Source: Methylococcaceae bacterium
Lineage (GTDB): Bacteria; Pseudomonadota; Gammaproteobacteria; Methylococcales; Methylomonadaceae
Direction of reading: 5' to 3'
DNA length: 38,728 nucleotides
Assembly: GCA_947454605.1 (NCBI GenBank)
Contig: CANGLL010000004.1
Location: 1-38,728, forward strand
Shown piece after piece: positions 1 to 6,844 of the stretch. The notes under the pieces are model-generated. The model searched no databases. It was not told the DNA's origin and saw only the letters and a list, made by a program, of their open reading frames with translations. The translations under genes and the position numbers were made by a program. Every line of letters begins with the position of its first letter. The first letter of the stretch is position 1.

Positions 1-57
1 TAAGATTATCTATATCCCAAATACCATTAAATAATTGAGCATGAATTTACAAAAAGT

Positions 58-79
58 AACACGGAGTCGTGTTTCTTTT
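58..79 (+). terminator. Hairpin terminator of an upstream gene
   Basis: AACACG (58-63) and CGTGTT (68-73) form a perfect 6-bp stem with a GAGT loop, followed by a T-rich tract. It would end transcription entering from the left of the window. The T tract is interrupted by C, so strength is uncertain. Confidence 0.5.
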
Positions 80-345
80 CCTAAAACTGAGGATTTAATG
101 AAATTGTTTTATTTGCCTCTCTACGCCAAGCAATAAATGGACAATGCAACTAAAAGATTCGAAAACTTAGCTAAATAGGTTTAATATTCAATCTGAGAAC
201 AGAATGCCACTGCAATAATATATCATTATTTACATAAAATTTTGGATACCCTGAATTCAGATTCTTAAGCACCATTAAGTTTCTCTTTATCACATAGTAT
301 GATATTTGGCTGATTATTAGCCACAACCTTAAGACTCTCTACCCT
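80..345. other. AT-rich gene-free stretch
   Basis: No reading frame with a plausible start and Shine-Dalgarno, no RNA gene and no clear repeat is visible. It must hold the promoter of the lipoprotein gene that follows, but I could not pick a convincing -35/-10 pair from the many AT-rich hexamers. Confidence 0.4.
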
Positions 346-732
346 ATGGTTAAGTTATCAATTCTAATCTTTACCCTTATAACGCTTCAAGGTTGTACTA
401 CGAATTTAGACCATTCTAGTCATGAAGAATCGAACGAATATTTCCAAGATGCATCCAATTGCAATGAATCCAGCCAAGAAATGCAAACCATGAATGTGCC
501 GACTGGCGTCACCCAAACCACCCTAGAGATTCCTATTGAATTAGATAAAGGTAAATACATTGAGTGCATGAAACTAAAAGGTTGGAATTCATTACCCATT
601 AAAACATTCGAAGTTGAAAACTTAAAGTCTCACTGTAAGAAACTTAATCAAGAAAACCCTGATTCACCCAAAAACCAGAAAGAATGCTTAGAAAAAAATA
701 AGCTTAATATAGAGGTCATTACCAATCCATAA
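346..732 (+). CDS. Small orphan lipoprotein of unknown function
   Basis: The 128-residue product begins with a short lipoprotein signal peptide ending in the lipobox LQGC, so Cys17 should be lipidated after signal peptidase II cleavage. The residue after Cys is Thr, which favours transport to the outer membrane. The mature part is polar, with four more cysteines (39, 74, 97, 114) that could form two disulfides in the periplasm. The segment ECMKLKGW around residues 73-80 resembles the C-M-x-x-K-G-W/Y motif I recall from small periplasmic lipoproteins of proteobacteria. I recognise no named family and assign no function. The ATG is the only start that gives a complete signal peptide, although its Shine-Dalgarno is poor. 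The gene stands alone, 153 bases before the phosphoesterase gene. Confidence 0.75.
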   Translation: MVKLSILIFTLITLQGCTTNLDHSSHEESNEYFQDASNCNESSQEMQTMNVPTGVTQTTLEIPIELDKGKYIECMKLKGWNSLPIKTFEVENLKSHCKKLNQENPDSPKNQKECLEKNKLNIEVITNP

Positions 733-742
733 AGGAATTAAC

Positions 743-772
743 TTGACACTAGTACTGTTTTTTTAAAATATT
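743..772 (+). promoter_or_regulatory. Possible promoter of the phosphoesterase gene
   Basis: A perfect -35 hexamer TTGACA (743-748) is followed after 18 bases by AATATT (767-772), four of six matches to the -10 consensus. It would leave a leader of about 110 bases. The -10 is weak, and other AT-rich hexamers nearer the gene could serve instead. Confidence 0.35.
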
Positions 773-885
773 ACAAATCACTACCATTAACTAAATTTCA
801 TATTAATTTAATAAATCTGCAATATTAGTGAAACATTTCTAGACTAGTTTAAAAGGCTCCAAAAACTATTATCAGGACCCATTTA

Positions 886-2169
886 ATGTTTAGTTTAAAA
901 TTTAATAACCAAAAACAGCAAACTCTACTTGTTGCATGTTTAACGCTTGCTTCAGCGTGTTACTCGGCATCTTCTTTTGCTGCACAAGACCGCGTTATCT
1001 TAACTTTTTCTACAGTAGGTGACTCTAGACAAGACCCACAAAACATTGACCCATCAACTGTAATAGCATCTCAAGTGGGCGTAGGTAATTGCCAAATTCC
1101 CTCTGGAACTGGCCTAACTGCAAATCCAGGCTTATCAGGACAAGACTGCAAATGGTTACAAAACACTGCAGCATGGTCTCGAATTATTCGTGCTATACAA
1201 GAACAAAAATCACAAATGTTATTCTTTAACGGTGACATGATTATGGGTTACGGTAAAGCGGGTGCGCCTGTAGTTCGTACCGGTACAAATGCAGCAACTG
1301 CAACTACTGAAGTAACTATCGCTAATCCTAGTGTAGATGATGTAATTAATGCAGATATTATGCAAATCTACAAACAATATGGTTTTTGGAGAGGCATGGT
1401 TTCTAACTTAATGGAAACAGGTACTTATCTTGTTCCTGTTCCTGGTAATCATGAAACACAATGTAAGCGTTGTGGTAAAACAGCCCAAATTGAAAATGAA
1501 AATGCATGGCGTGACAACATGGGTGATTTGATTCTTGATACTGATAGATTCACAAAATTAGTGGGCACTGCTGCAACAAACTTCTCTACATACGCATTAC
1601 CAGCTGTTGGTAATGATGGCATTACTACAGACCAATCACAATTAAGCTATTCATTTGATGTAGGTCAATCACATTTCGCTATCATTAACACTGACGCTGT
1701 TGGTAAAGATGGCTATGCTCCTACTAGTTGGTTAGAAGCTGATTTAAGCGCTGCTGAATTACGTGGTGTAAAGAGAAATTTCGTTTTTGGTCATAAATCT
1801 GCTTATTTCTATGCTTACGCAGGCTCAGCACCCAGCAGTACATCTTCATTAGATAATAAAGATAGTATAGCTGCTGCAACTTTCTGGACTACTATTAACA
1901 ATCATAAAGCAACTTACTTCTGTGGCCATGAACATATCTATAATGTTTCAAGACCTAGCTTATTAAATTCTTATCAAGTGTTAGTAGGTGCAGGTGGATC
2001 TCCATTTGAAACATCAACAGCAACCTCTGTTGTAAATGATCGTATGTACTCTTGGGCAACTGTGAAAGTATATCAAAGTGGTAAAGTAGTATTAAACACC
2101 TACGGCTTTGATCCAACGATGAATCATCCAATTGTAAAATTAGAAACAATTAATTTGACTCATTTGTAA
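886..2169 (+). CDS. Secreted calcineurin-like metallophosphoesterase
   Basis: This 427-residue protein has an N-terminal signal peptide (hydrophobic core about residues 13-31, likely cleaved after SSFAA). It then shows the metallophosphoesterase metal-ligand signatures in order: GDSR (45-48), FNGD (114-117), GNHE (187-190), GHKS (302-305) and GHEH (347-350). The family uses a dinuclear metal centre to hydrolyse phosphomono- or phosphodiesters, and a periplasmic or secreted phosphatase role is likely. The substrate cannot be read from sequence. A Cys-containing stretch before the first ligand block has closed (Cys69, Cys88) and a CKRC motif just after GNHE (193-196) could be disulfide-bonded or bind metal. 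AGGA 8 bases upstream supports the ATG. The gene favours GGT, GCT and CGT codons, which may mean high expression. It is monocistronic, followed by two terminators. Confidence 0.88.
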   Translation: MFSLKFNNQKQQTLLVACLTLASACYSASSFAAQDRVILTFSTVGDSRQDPQNIDPSTVIASQVGVGNCQIPSGTGLTANPGLSGQDCKWLQNTAAWSRIIRAIQEQKSQMLFFNGDMIMGYGKAGAPVVRTGTNAATATTEVTIANPSVDDVINADIMQIYKQYGFWRGMVSNLMETGTYLVPVPGNHETQCKRCGKTAQIENENAWRDNMGDLILDTDRFTKLVGTAATNFSTYALPAVGNDGITTDQSQLSYSFDVGQSHFAIINTDAVGKDGYAPTSWLEADLSAAELRGVKRNFVFGHKSAYFYAYAGSAPSSTSSLDNKDSIAAATFWTTINNHKATYFCGHEHIYNVSRPSLLNSYQVLVGAGGSPFETSTATSVVNDRMYSWATVKVYQSGKVVLNTYGFDPTMNHPIVKLETINLTHL

Positions 2170-2200
2170 ACTTAATTAATGAAAGCATAATGTAATAACT

Positions 2201-2237
2201 AAAAAGCCAATGATTGAAAAAACCAGCGGCTTTTTTT
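2201..2237 (+). terminator. Rho-independent terminator of the phosphoesterase gene
   Basis: AAAAAGCC (2201-2208) pairs with GGCTTTTT (2228-2235) across a 19-base loop, and the T run extends to 2237. It lies 30 bases after the phosphoesterase stop. Only three pairs are G-C, so it may be leaky, which fits the second terminator behind it. Confidence 0.65.
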
Positions 2238-2257
2238 CGAATTCTAAAAAATATTAT

Positions 2258-2282
2258 GTGCGACAAATTGTCGCACTTTTTT
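2258..2282 (+). terminator. Second, stronger terminator
   Basis: GTGCGACA (2258-2265) and TGTCGCAC (2269-2276) form a perfect 8-bp GC-rich stem with a 3-base loop, followed by six T. It backs up the preceding terminator and insulates the small-RNA promoter that begins two bases later. Confidence 0.85.
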
Positions 2283-2283
2283 G

Positions 2284-2312
2284 TAGACAAGCGAATTTCT
2301 TTACTTTAGAAT
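2284..2312 (+). promoter_or_regulatory. Sigma-70 promoter of a candidate small RNA
   Basis: TAGACA (2284-2289, five of six to TTGACA) is separated by exactly 17 bases from TAGAAT (2307-2312, five of six to TATAAT). The start of transcription would be near 2319. It sits directly behind a terminator and drives no reading frame of its own before the next terminator. Confidence 0.7.
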
Positions 2313-2318
2313 GCACAC

Positions 2319-2499
2319 ACCTTAAGAGAGGTACCAAAGTTTTTAAGGAACTTTGTCCTTCTATAGGAGGAGGAAAGCGGCCAGATTGATTTGGCAAAAT
2401 AACAAGAAAAATCGCTACTTAATTGAAACTGCTATGCACCCAGCAGTCGTCCATACAATAAAAAATACAGGACGGAGCCCACTATAGGTGGGCTTTTTT
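2319..2499 (+). ncRNA. Candidate small RNA, about 180 nt, family unknown
   Basis: The stretch between a good promoter and a strong terminator has no coding potential but several hairpins: AAAGTT/AACTTT around an AAGG loop (about 2337-2355) or, as an alternative fold, AAGGA/TCCTT (2345-2360); GCCAGA/TTTGGC with a TTGA loop (2380-2395); ACTGCT/AGCAGT (2428-2447); CGTCC/GGACG (about 2448-2474); then the terminator. Six GGA triplets occur (2347, 2366, 2369, 2372, 2470, 2474), several as AAGGA, AGGA or CAGGA, the core bound by CsrA/RsmA proteins. A CsrB/RsmZ-like sponge is therefore possible, but only the first GGA group sits clearly in a loop. It does not look like 6S RNA, tmRNA, SRP RNA or RNase P RNA. 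It could instead be a leader of mepA, whose start lies 38 bases beyond the terminator. Confidence 0.55.
2476..2499 (+). terminator. Terminator of the candidate small RNA
   Basis: AGCCCAC (2476-2482) pairs perfectly with GTGGGCT (2488-2494) around TATAG, followed by six T. It is a strong intrinsic terminator just upstream of mepA, so mepA is either expressed by read-through (attenuation) or from a short promoter inside 2500-2537, where I see none convincing. Confidence 0.85.
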
Positions 2500-2537
2500 A
2501 TGCCCGTTAGTTTCTAACTGTTTTAAGAGGTATAACG

Positions 2538-3392
2538 ATGCTAAATATTAATCTGCCCGGCTTTACCTTAGTCTTATTGAGCGCTTTAAGCACCCACTGT
2601 TTAGCCGCCGACCCTATCGCGCTACGCTGGTCTCAAGTATCCCAACCTACATTAACCTCCTCCCCCCAAAGCATTGGCACTTATACTTCGGGCTGTATTA
2701 GTGGAGCCGTTTTAGTACCTGCCACTGGTATGGGTTATCAAATCATGCGCCCTTCTAGAAAGCGCGCTTTTGGACATCCTGAGCTTAAAAACTTTATTGT
2801 TAATTTAGGACAAACCGCCAGCCATCAAAATTTAGGAAATATATTAATCGGCGATTTAGGGCAAGCCCGTGGCGGACCTACTGTTAGTGGTCACCGTAGT
2901 CATCAAACAGGCTTAGATGTGGATATTTGGTTTTTATCATCTCAACATGCCAACACACATACGCTCAGTTATGATGAAAGAGAAAGTTGGTCAGCGCCGT
3001 CTGTCCTGTTAAAAAACACTATTTACCTAGACCCTAGACAGTGGTCAAAAACGAATGAATCCGTTCTAGCGGCTGCCGCCTCAAGACCCGAAGTGGATCG
3101 GATTTTTGTGAACCCCAGTATTAAACGTGAGCTTTGTATGAAATATTACAAAGAAGATTGGTTACGAAAAATTCGCCCTTGGTGGCATCATGATGATCAC
3201 TTTCATGTGCGTTTAAAGTGTCCTGTTGGAAATCCGAACTGCCAAACTCAAGAAGCTTTGCCCGCAGGGAATGGCTGTGATGCAGGACTGGCATGGTGGT
3301 TTACTGAAGAGGCAAAACACCCTACTCCTAGCCCTATCTTAACTAAACCCGCAGAGTTACCCAAGCTTTGTGAAGCGGTCTTGCATCAATAG
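2538..3392 (+). CDS. mepA: Penicillin-insensitive murein endopeptidase
   Basis: The 284-residue protein belongs to peptidase family M74 (MepA), periplasmic zinc LAS enzymes that cut the D-Ala-mDAP cross-links of peptidoglycan. A signal peptide covers residues 1 to about 23 (cleavage after CLA). The zinc signature HRSHQTGLDVD (119-129) supplies His122 and Asp129, and HFH at 221-223 supplies the other catalytic and zinc histidines. The family block VRLKCPVGNPNC follows, and the Cys-rich C-terminal end is typical. The length matches E. coli MepA (274 residues). AAGAGG about 9 bases upstream supports the ATG. Its stop lies only 4 bases from the end of the convergent feoC gene, so the two transcripts must overlap. 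Confidence 0.93.
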   Translation: MLNINLPGFTLVLLSALSTHCLAADPIALRWSQVSQPTLTSSPQSIGTYTSGCISGAVLVPATGMGYQIMRPSRKRAFGHPELKNFIVNLGQTASHQNLGNILIGDLGQARGGPTVSGHRSHQTGLDVDIWFLSSQHANTHTLSYDERESWSAPSVLLKNTIYLDPRQWSKTNESVLAAAASRPEVDRIFVNPSIKRELCMKYYKEDWLRKIRPWWHHDDHFHVRLKCPVGNPNCQTQEALPAGNGCDAGLAWWFTEEAKHPTPSPILTKPAELPKLCEAVLHQ

Positions 3393-3396
3393 ATTT

Positions 3397-3624
3397 TTAT
3401 TTAGTATCGATCCATTGATAGATTTCTGTTAACGTCGGATCACATTTACAACAGCTGGTTCCACAGGCTTTATCATTGGATAACTTAAGCAGACTGCCTT
3501 TATTTATCCAGCGCTGCATCATGCCGCGTAGGGCGTCTGCATCACAGTTAAAATGATTAACCAAGTCCGCTAGTGCGACGCTAGGCCTTTGTTTGAGATA
3601 ATCTCTTAAATCAGACAAGATCAT
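3397..3624 (-). CDS. feoC: FeoC-like [Fe-S] winged-helix regulator of ferrous iron uptake
   Basis: This 75-residue protein has the FeoC layout: a winged-helix DNA-binding-like fold (residues about 1-48, MILSDLRDYL start) followed by a cysteine cluster C54-x3-C58-C59-x-C61 that in the family binds an oxygen-sensitive iron-sulfur cluster. FeoC is thought to protect FeoB from proteolysis and/or sense redox state. It is the last gene of the feoABC operon, starting 2 bases after the feoB stop, which indicates translational coupling. Cluster spacing is compact compared with Klebsiella FeoC. No terminator is seen after it, before the convergent mepA. Confidence 0.85.
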   Translation of the reverse strand: MILSDLRDYLKQRPSVALADLVNHFNCDADALRGMMQRWINKGSLLKLSNDKACGTSCCKCDPTLTEIYQWIDTK

Positions 3625-3626
3625 AC

Positions 3627-5945
3627 TTAAATGCCCGAAGTAGCCACTTTTTGCTGAAGTTTACCACTCCACCATAAGCCCGCTATAACCGTTGTAAATA
3701 TCATCAGCAAAGCAGTAATCCACGTACTCGAATAAACCGGGTGCTGGGCAAAAGTAACCGATTGGTAGAATATTGTTGCCGTTGAATAGGCGATACCTGT
3801 CGTCCAAAAAACAACAAATACAGCCCAACCCGCACTGGTCTCTCTATAAATGGCCGCCGTTGCTGCAACACAAGGTGCATAGAGTAAGATGAACAACAAA
3901 TAGGCAAAAGCACCTGCCTTACCATCAAAACTTTGCTGCATAGCGGCAAAGGTATTTGCATTAACGGCTTGCTCGCTGGCTGCCGCGCTTAAATCATCAA
4001 CTTTCCCAATGTTTAACCCCAATGGATCTAAAACATGATCCGCCAATTTAGTTAAGTTTGCAGGAATGGTTGCACACGCGGCCATTAGACTATCTTTAAG
4101 ATTAAACGCTGTTTGTTGCTGGGGTTCAGTGGTTAATATTTGGCTATACAATGCATCTAGCGTCCCGACAACCGCTTCTTTTGCCAATACGCCTGTAAAG
4201 ATACCGACTGTGGCTGGCCAGTTTTCATTCTCTATACCCATGGGTTTAAAAGCGGGGGTTAATGTACGCCCTATTTCACTGAGGACCGATTTATTACTAT
4301 TTTCTTGATTAAAGCTACCGTCAGTACCTAAAGCATTTAAAAAATTTAATACGATCACCATAGGCACAATAACCTTACCCGCATTCATTATAAAAGCGTG
4401 TAATCTATCCCAGGTGCGTATCATAACGCCTTGTAAGGTCGGCATATGATAAGCGGGCAATTCCATAATAAACGGCGCTGACTCCCCTTTAAATAGCGTA
4501 TGACGCATAATTAAGCCTGTTAATACTGCGATGGCTATGCCCACTAAATACAACCCAAAGACCAAATTCTGTCCGCCAACGGGGAAGAAAGCAGCCGCAA
4601 ATAAAGCATAGACCGGTAAACGAGCACCGCATGACATAAAGGGATTCATTAAATTCGTTAAAATTCTATCCCGCCTATTTTCTAAGGTTCTTGTTGCCAT
4701 AATGGCCGGAACATTACATCCAAAACCTACAATCATGGGCACGAAGGATTTACCCGGCAAGCCAATCATGCGCATAAATCGATCCATTACAAAAGCGGCT
4801 CTTGCCATATAGCCTGAATCTTCTAAGGCTGACAAAAACATAAACAACAATCCTATGATCGGGATGAATGTCGCAACCACTTGTATACCCGACCCAACGC
4901 CTTTTGTAAGTAGAACGATTAACCACTCAGGACAATAAATAGACTTAAGCTCAACACCTAACCCATCAATTAATAATGCACCTACGGATTGATCAAAGAA
5001 ATCAACAAATGCAGTCCCTAAGTTTATGGTAAACATAAACATCGTATACATCACTAACAAGAAAATAGGGATACCTAAATAACGATTTAGGACGAGGGTA
5101 TCTATCTTTTCTGTTTTATGACGACTGACTTCATCTAAACGACAAACGGCAGATTTAATCATTAGATTTACAAAGCCATAACGCGCATCTGCAGCGAGTA
5201 TATCTATTTCATCCGCTGTTTCAGCTTCAACTTTTATTTGTAATTCACAAACAAGAGGCCATAAGGCCTCCCCTACTATTTCTTTTGCCAATGTATCTGA
5301 CTCTAACGCTCTAAGCGCAAGCCAACGTAAGTCACATTGATACTTTTCTGCAATGGGTATTAAAGCATGTAATAGTTCACTGATAGCCGACTCTAAAATA
5401 CTGTCGTATTCAATGCTGACCTTTGGGATAGGTTTATCAACAGCCGCTTTATTGATGACGGCTTTTAAATGCGAAATGCCTGATTTAGCAGACGCTGATA
5501 TCGGAATAACAGGACAACCCAGTTGCTCTGCTAAGTATTCAGCATCAATTTTTATACCGCGTTGTTTAACGGCATCCATCATATTCAGCACGACCAACAT
5601 CGGTACGCGCATTTCAATCAGTTGAGATGTGAGATAGAGGTTTCTTTCTATATTTGAAGCATCAATGATATTAATGATTAAATCGGCTTCTTTTGAGGCC
5701 ACATAATCCCTAGCTACTTTTTCATCGAGGGATACCTGATCATCTGCCGCCTCTAATGAATAAGTGCCTGGCAAGTCTACCAATTCAATGAGTTGATGAT
5801 CATGGCTATATTCGCCCGTCTTTTTCTCAACCGTTACACCCGGCCAATTACCGACATGCTGTTTTGATCCAGTTAGTACATTAAATAAGGTCGTTTTACC
5901 GCAATTGGGGTTACCTACAACGCCCACTATGAAATGGGATTTCAT
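3627..5945 (-). CDS. feoB: Ferrous iron transporter FeoB
   Basis: The 772-residue inner-membrane protein imports Fe2+. Its N-terminal G domain shows G1 GNPNCGKT (11-18), the G2 Thr in GVTVE (36-40), G3 DLPG (57-60), G4 NMMD (121-124) and G5 SAS (150-152). A helical GDI-like spacer follows to about residue 270, then the polytopic transport domain with the two Gate motifs, including GFGCNVPA with its conserved Cys. The length matches E. coli FeoB (773). The ATG overlaps the feoA stop as ATGA, so translation is coupled. Expression should follow the Fur box in front of feoA. Confidence 0.97.
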   Translation of the reverse strand: MKSHFIVGVVGNPNCGKTTLFNVLTGSKQHVGNWPGVTVEKKTGEYSHDHQLIELVDLPGTYSLEAADDQVSLDEKVARDYVASKEADLIINIIDASNIERNLYLTSQLIEMRVPMLVVLNMMDAVKQRGIKIDAEYLAEQLGCPVIPISASAKSGISHLKAVINKAAVDKPIPKVSIEYDSILESAISELLHALIPIAEKYQCDLRWLALRALESDTLAKEIVGEALWPLVCELQIKVEAETADEIDILAADARYGFVNLMIKSAVCRLDEVSRHKTEKIDTLVLNRYLGIPIFLLVMYTMFMFTINLGTAFVDFFDQSVGALLIDGLGVELKSIYCPEWLIVLLTKGVGSGIQVVATFIPIIGLLFMFLSALEDSGYMARAAFVMDRFMRMIGLPGKSFVPMIVGFGCNVPAIMATRTLENRRDRILTNLMNPFMSCGARLPVYALFAAAFFPVGGQNLVFGLYLVGIAIAVLTGLIMRHTLFKGESAPFIMELPAYHMPTLQGVMIRTWDRLHAFIMNAGKVIVPMVIVLNFLNALGTDGSFNQENSNKSVLSEIGRTLTPAFKPMGIENENWPATVGIFTGVLAKEAVVGTLDALYSQILTTEPQQQTAFNLKDSLMAACATIPANLTKLADHVLDPLGLNIGKVDDLSAAASEQAVNANTFAAMQQSFDGKAGAFAYLLFILLYAPCVAATAAIYRETSAGWAVFVVFWTTGIAYSTATIFYQSVTFAQHPVYSSTWITALLMIFTTVIAGLWWSGKLQQKVATSGI

Positions 5946-6178
5946 AGGACCTTCTCTATTAACAATATTGAGGCCTCATCTTTTCGTAAGGTTAATGAAA
6001 AACCTCTGAGTTTTATCTCTACCGGATCACCCATCGGTGCAAAACGAATCACGCTAAACTCTGTACCCGGCGTTAACCCCATCGCTAATAAACGCTTACG
6101 ATAAGCCTTGCCACTTTGCTCAAAGCCAACAATCTTGCCAAAATCACCCACCATTAGATTTTTAAAACTGATAGCCAT
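5942..6178 (-). CDS. feoA: FeoA, SH3-like partner of FeoB
   Basis: The 78-residue cytosolic protein has the FeoA SH3-like beta-barrel pattern, including RLLAMGLTPGTEF (29-41) and the C-terminal RKDEASILLIEKV strand. FeoA is required for FeoB-mediated iron import and is thought to bind the FeoB G domain. It is the first gene of feoABC and shares 4 bases with feoB. The Shine-Dalgarno is weak (AGG in TTTAGGTTGAATCT before ATG), so basal translation may be low. A Fur box lies 50-68 bases upstream. Confidence 0.95.
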   Translation of the reverse strand: MAISFKNLMVGDFGKIVGFEQSGKAYRKRLLAMGLTPGTEFSVIRFAPMGDPVEIKLRGFSLTLRKDEASILLIEKVL

Positions 6179-6205
6179 AGATTCAACCTAAAGTGTATGT
6201 ACATC

Positions 6206-6219
6206 CTTGCAATCGCAAG
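6206..6219 (-). promoter_or_regulatory. Small hairpin in the feoA leader
   Basis: CTTGC and GCAAG (6206-6210 and 6215-6219) form a 5-bp stem with a 4-base loop in the 5' untranslated region, between the Fur box and the feoA start. It may stabilise the mRNA or be incidental. Confidence 0.3.
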
Positions 6220-6227
6220 AAGTAATC

Positions 6228-6246
6228 AATAATTATTCTCATTAAT
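6228..6246 (-). promoter_or_regulatory. Fur box controlling feoABC
   Basis: Read on the minus strand, the 19-mer ATTAATGAGAATAATTATT matches the classic Fur consensus GATAATGATAATCATTATC at 14 of 19 positions. It lies immediately downstream of a plausible -10 element, so iron-loaded Fur would block transcription of feoA-feoB-feoC. Confidence 0.75.
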
Positions 6247-6253
6247 GAAATAT

Positions 6254-6281
6254 ATCATATATTCTTATGTGATCAAAACAA
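6254..6281 (-). promoter_or_regulatory. Promoter of feoABC
   Basis: On the minus strand TTGTTT (6281-6276) and TATGAT (6259-6254, five of six to the -10 consensus) are spaced 16 bases apart. A second -35 choice, TTGATC, overlaps it. The Fur box begins 8 bases downstream, over the expected transcription start. Confidence 0.5.
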
Positions 6282-6322
6282 GTTAATTTGAGATGTGTTT
6301 TATCGTTTAGATAGAAGGGATT

Positions 6323-6481
6323 ATGACTAAAGAGTGGTACTCATTTAAACAAGGAGTGGCTCAATAGCTATGTATTAAGCTTTATAAACAGCGAGAGTAT
6401 GAGAGGAACAACTTTGATCGATTAAAAAATCAAAGTAACAACGAGTTAACTTTAACTCATTATTACTTTAACTCAATTTAA
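6323..6481 (+). other. Possible micro-ORF, or frame interrupted by an amber codon
   Basis: ATG at 6323 follows a fair Shine-Dalgarno (AGAAGG, 6313-6318) and opens a 14-codon frame ending at TAG 6365-6367. The same frame continues open after the amber codon for 37 more codons (rich in Lys, Arg, Tyr and Asn) to TAA 6479-6481. It is either a small peptide, a remnant of a decayed gene, or chance in AT-rich DNA. I recognise no family. The tail also contains inverted repeats (CTTTGAT/ATCAAAG; GAGTTA/TAACTC) that may help end transcription of the convergent ihfB. Confidence 0.2.
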
Positions 6482-6783
6482 TCTGTAATTTGATATTCAC
6501 TACTTGAAACGTTAACTCTTTCTCTCATTTCTTTGCCAGGCTTGAAATGTGGGACATGTTTTGCACCAAGTGCGACAGGTTCACCTGTTTTAGGGTTACG
6601 ACCCATACGCTCAGGACGATTATGGAGTGAGAAACTACCAAAACCTCTTATCTCGATTCTATCGCCTGAAGATAAAGAAACATTCATCCCTTCAATTATG
6701 CATCTAACAGCCAACTCTACATCTTTAAGTTGTAGATGTGATTGCTTTAAAGCAATAGCATCAATTAATTCCGATTTATTCAC
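6478..6783 (-). CDS. ihfB: Integration host factor beta subunit
   Basis: This is a 101-residue DNA-bending nucleoid protein of the HU/IHF family. The GTG at 6783 (V-N-K-S-E-L-I) aligns with the usual MTKSELI start of IHF-beta and is preceded 5 bases away by AGGGGA (6789-6794), so I prefer it to an in-frame start farther upstream. Family hallmarks are [13 protein letters not shown] (the beta arm base), [10 protein letters not shown] (the Pro-tipped intercalating arm) and [11 protein letters not shown]. It pairs with IHF-alpha, encoded elsewhere. Its position directly after rpsA is conserved in gammaproteobacteria, and a perfect 10-bp hairpin lies between the two genes. Confidence 0.95.
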   Translation of the reverse strand: MNKSELIDAIALKQSHLQLKDVELAVRCIIEGMNVSLSSGDRIEIRGFGSFSLHNRPERMGRNPKTGEPVALGAKHVPHFKPGKEMRERVNVSSSEYQITD

Positions 6784-6788
6784 TTTTA

Positions 6789-6830
6789 TCCCCTGTAAAG
6801 AAACAAGGGGTATGTCAAGAGACATACCCC
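6789..6830 (-). promoter_or_regulatory. Intercistronic hairpin next to the ihfB ribosome site
   Basis: On the minus strand GGGGTATGTC (6830-6821) and GACATACCCC (6816-6807) form a perfect 10-bp stem with a TCTT loop. The 3' arm ends CCCCT, which could instead pair with AGGGG of the ihfB Shine-Dalgarno (6794-6790). The tract after the stem (TTGTTTCTTT) is T-rich, so it may also act as a partial terminator or an mRNA processing site between rpsA and ihfB. Confidence 0.7.
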
Positions 6831-6844
6831 AAGCAGACACATTT

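Noticed and set aside
2319-2499. 6S RNA, tmRNA, SRP RNA or RNase P RNA
   Set aside because: The length suits 6S, but there is no long central-bubble hairpin with closing ends, and none of the conserved cores of the other RNAs is present.
6784-6840. Upstream extension of ihfB (start at 6840)
   Set aside because: It would translate through the intercistronic hairpin and add residues absent from IHF-beta; the GTG at 6783 has a good Shine-Dalgarno and the family N-terminus.
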